The notes under the pieces were generated by a model, which worked only from the letters and a program-made list of their open reading frames with translations, was not told the DNA's origin and searched no databases. Source: Moringa oleifera (Eukaryota; Streptophyta; Magnoliopsida; Brassicales; Moringaceae). From it: 64,000 nt of DNA. Location: assembly GCA_021397835.1 (NCBI GenBank), contig JAJFZO010000049.1:5027001-5091000 (forward strand). The letters run 5' to 3'. Below, one piece after another: positions 61,261-64,000 of this stretch (the stretch's first letter is position 1; each line of letters begins with the position of its first letter). The translations under genes and the position numbers were made by a program.

Positions 61261-64000
61261 GGGAGAGGCCCACCGGCATGCATGAGAATCAGTAGTTTTT
61301 AACTTTTTAACATCACAGCCTTAAACACCAAAACTGCCAATTTTTCATTTTCTCCTTCACGTAACATAAAAGAAACTATTTCCCATGACTCAAGACTGTA
61401 TCTTCAACAGTTGTTGATCTGTACAGAAACAAGGTTTTCTTGTCATTTCTTGGAAGTTTTGATTAGTTAGCATACTTTCTGGTGTTTGGCGATGAGTGTC
61501 TTGTTCTGAGCCTGACCTCTCTCTGTGCTCTGCACCACAGTCATGAAAATTGCAGATACCAACCACTGGATGAACAACATCTTTACTAATTTTCTCACAT
61601 GTTTTGTTTTCACAGCTTTTTATGAGCAACATATGACCTTTTTGTCTTAGCAGAAACTGTTTATGAACATGGTCAGACGTTACAAGATATGGGTTGGCTA
61701 TATTTCTTGGCTTCAACCATTGTCTTGCATTATTGTATTATTGAGGATCAAAGCTCTTAAAAGAGGCCATGTGTTTTTGTCTAAGAAGCATTCCTAGATG
61801 GGTCCAAACTAGAGCTAAAACATGGAGTAGCTTTGTTCCTTTTCATGCAAGGCTTTGGATATTATCAGGAATCAACAAATTTCATAAAGTTTGTGAAATT
61901 TATACCAAATAAATAATAAAACAACGATAATGACAATGATCATAATTCGTATAGTAACCTTGACAAGGACAATAAAGCTAGTTCCGACGGTCCAATATTT
62001 GAAAAATTTACAGAATTAGAGAAAAAAGCTGCGATCTTTAATTCAGTATATTTATTATCAAAATGGGTAAATAAAGATATATGTCTCATTAGTAAAATAA
62101 AAATGATAATTTTTTAATTTTTATAAGAACACCATCTTTGATTTTCCATCTTGGATGAAAAGATACCATTGATTTTTTAAACGTTAATTTCAAAATATAA
62201 TTTGGCCACATCCCATGAAATCTGATTATAATTAGTTCTGAAAAAGCATTTGCGATGATTAGGTTAACTATATGTGTTTTTGTTTTAGCTACCTTATTTT
62301 GACATTATGTGACTTTTTTTTTATTATTATTAGATAAGAGCAATGTCTTTATATCAATAATAATAATAATAACATACATATAATCATATTGATCAATCAT
62401 AAAACGTAATTATGTAATATTTTAAAAAATAAAAAAATCAATATGGAGTTTAGGTTCAATAATTTCAAGGGGTGAGTCCAATTATTCCAGTTTAGGCTAA
62501 GGTCCAAATGATGGTTAAATCTCCAAAAACATTTTTTTCTTTTTTATTATTTTCTCCTAAGGGGAGTACTGTTGAGCCCCACCATTCATGTTGTCGTCTC
62601 TTTGGGTCCACTATTGAGCATTGGTGGGCCCAACACCCGCAGTTAGGAAATGGGGGCCGTAGCAGTACGTAGCCCAAACTCTTTGTAAAAGTAATAAACA
62701 ATGGCCCCACTGACACTGACTCCCATTTGTTTTTTAATAATGCAAAGGCAGCTCTGGGCCCTATCATTTTCACTTCATTACTGACTTTCCTGAGGCTGGG
62801 CCCCAACCAGTGGACCCCCTTTTTCATGGACTCTTACTTTCGCCCACAGTCTCAAGAGTATCTGCTCTTTTATATTTTTAATTTTATTTTACTTTTGATG
62901 TTTCAATTAACATAAAAATTAAATCTTAATAGGAATAATATCAGCTTTGGGTTAGGCAGCCAACGGCCATGCGTAATCAACTTTGTTGTTCTTTTTATTT
63001 TTCTCTGTTATGGGAATTGTGGAGATGCTTGTGTCAATGACTCTGAGGGCAAAAGAGGAAGACCAAGGAATGACAAAGCAATTGTGTTATCAATAATATT
63101 ATAATTACAAATTTAATCAGACAACGTAAATTAATAAAAACATTATCAGTTGCTTTGTTGAGTACATCCTTACAGAATTAGGGCTTTACACGTCTTATCT
63201 AATTACAAAAGTGCCTTATCACTTCTAACACATCTAATTATTTAATTTCCTTTTATATTCAACACTAAATTGGTTACTACCCTAACTGAGAAAATTGCTC
63301 CATTGAAGTGCAGACCAAGATAATGGAAAACCCATAAGTAATGAGTGATCATAATTGCAGAAGAGTCCAAACTGAATAATGTGACTGGGGTGATGGGGTC
63401 AGGCCTTCAACTAGATTTCTATCTCAAATTTAATTTTTGATACATGAATGTGCTACCAGTTTTTAGTTCAAGGTTTCTCTAAGGATAAGTGCTATTAGTA
63501 TGAAAATCATTCATTATAAAAATAAAAATCAAACACCCGGTATGATTTCTTTTAAGAGATATTTTGACATTATTAAAAGATATAATTGAATATTTTGGTG
63601 GTAAAAATTTTCCAGAAGGAATAAAAATCACCTGCTCCATTAAACCAACATTAGCAACAGTAGTGTAGCTTATAATGGCATAACAATGCATTTATTCTGT
63701 TAGGAACATTCAATCTAATGGGGTATCTATCCTGTCTAAAACCCAACAAGAAAGAGCTATCATGTCCTTACTGGGCATTGATTCTTGCTTTCACAAAGAT
63801 GCCTGGTTTTGTCAACAGAAACAATCAATACTTTTCCATCTACCAGCATTTGACATTTGGTATAATTGAAAATTGGTTTTACATTTCTGTAAAACCTGTA
63901 AAAATAACAATAATTAAATATTGCAAGTTAAGAAAAATTGAGAAGCACCTCGTAGGGTGCTTTTCTTTCAAAAGTCACTCTGATTGGTTTTCGTTTGCTG
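61261..64000. other. Upstream region of the FLZ gene and right-hand intergenic DNA
   Basis: No gene recognised. A GC-richer island with several TCP-type boxes lies at 62570-62830. The remainder is AT-rich. A 108-codon minus-strand frame at 61390-61716 starts with TTG rather than ATG and shows no family features. Confidence 0.5.
62604..62817. promoter_or_regulatory. Cluster of four TCP-type binding sites
   Basis: GGGTCCAC at 62604, GTGGGCCC at 62624, GGCCCCAC at 62703 and GTGGACCC at 62810 each match GGNCCCAC or GTGGNCCC on one strand. These are the class I and class II TCP consensus sequences. Four in 214 bp of otherwise AT-rich DNA is striking. They lie about 1.4 kb upstream of the likely FLZ transcription start; whether they serve that gene is unknown. 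Confidence 0.4.

Noticed and set aside
61390..61716. 108-codon minus-strand frame
   Set aside because: Starts with TTG, has no ATG near the start and no family features; probably chance.
62492..62827. 111-codon minus-strand frame over the TCP-site island
   Set aside because: No homology or splice context; openness follows from the local GC-rich composition.

Overview
This is nuclear DNA from a flowering plant, very probably a eudicot. Spliced genes encode plant-only families: DUF868, OVATE, FLZ zinc finger, SMP-type LEA, and an IDM1-like PHD/acetyltransferase. Gene-poor stretches are strongly AT-rich, microsatellites are common, and two Ty1/copia LTR retrotransposons are present. I cannot name the species from sequence alone.

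Layout from left to right. A DUF868 gene (minus strand) runs off the left edge at 1-859. A long gene-poor stretch follows; it holds a 270-bp tandem duplication and a few exon-like islands. An intronless NKAP/MAS2-type nuclear regulator lies on the minus strand at 9217-10809. Then come a hAT-like MITE (11352-11857), a very old and degenerate copia element (12160-16990) and two copies of an AT-rich repeat (18.6-20.5 kb). The largest gene is an eight-exon IDM1-like chromatin reader/acetyltransferase with an AT-hook array, encoding 1382 aa at 22172-31792 on the plus strand. Ribosomal protein S18 follows at 34428-35873 (plus), then an OVATE family repressor at 38555-39286 (minus). A young, nearly full-length copia element is at 43241-48279 (minus), with a 5-bp target duplication. 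It landed a few hundred bases past the stop of a seed-type LEA gene (48653-49623, minus) whose promoter has three ACGT/ABRE boxes. Next are an HSP20-like gene (51062-51580, minus), a PNRC-like proline-rich gene (54814-55464, plus), a probable short-exon membrane-protein gene (55780-58339, plus) and an FLZ zinc-finger gene (59313-60443, minus).

The genes do not form a pathway; this is ordinary plant gene order, with independent nuclear-regulatory, translational, stress and signalling genes separated by repeats. I worked out exon structures by hand from splice consensus, reading phase and family knowledge. The least expected finding is the short-exon gene behind the PNRC-like gene. It has its own TATA box and consistent splice phases, but no single reading frame long enough to stand out.

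I found no bacterial-type system, CRISPR array, rRNA or confident tRNA.
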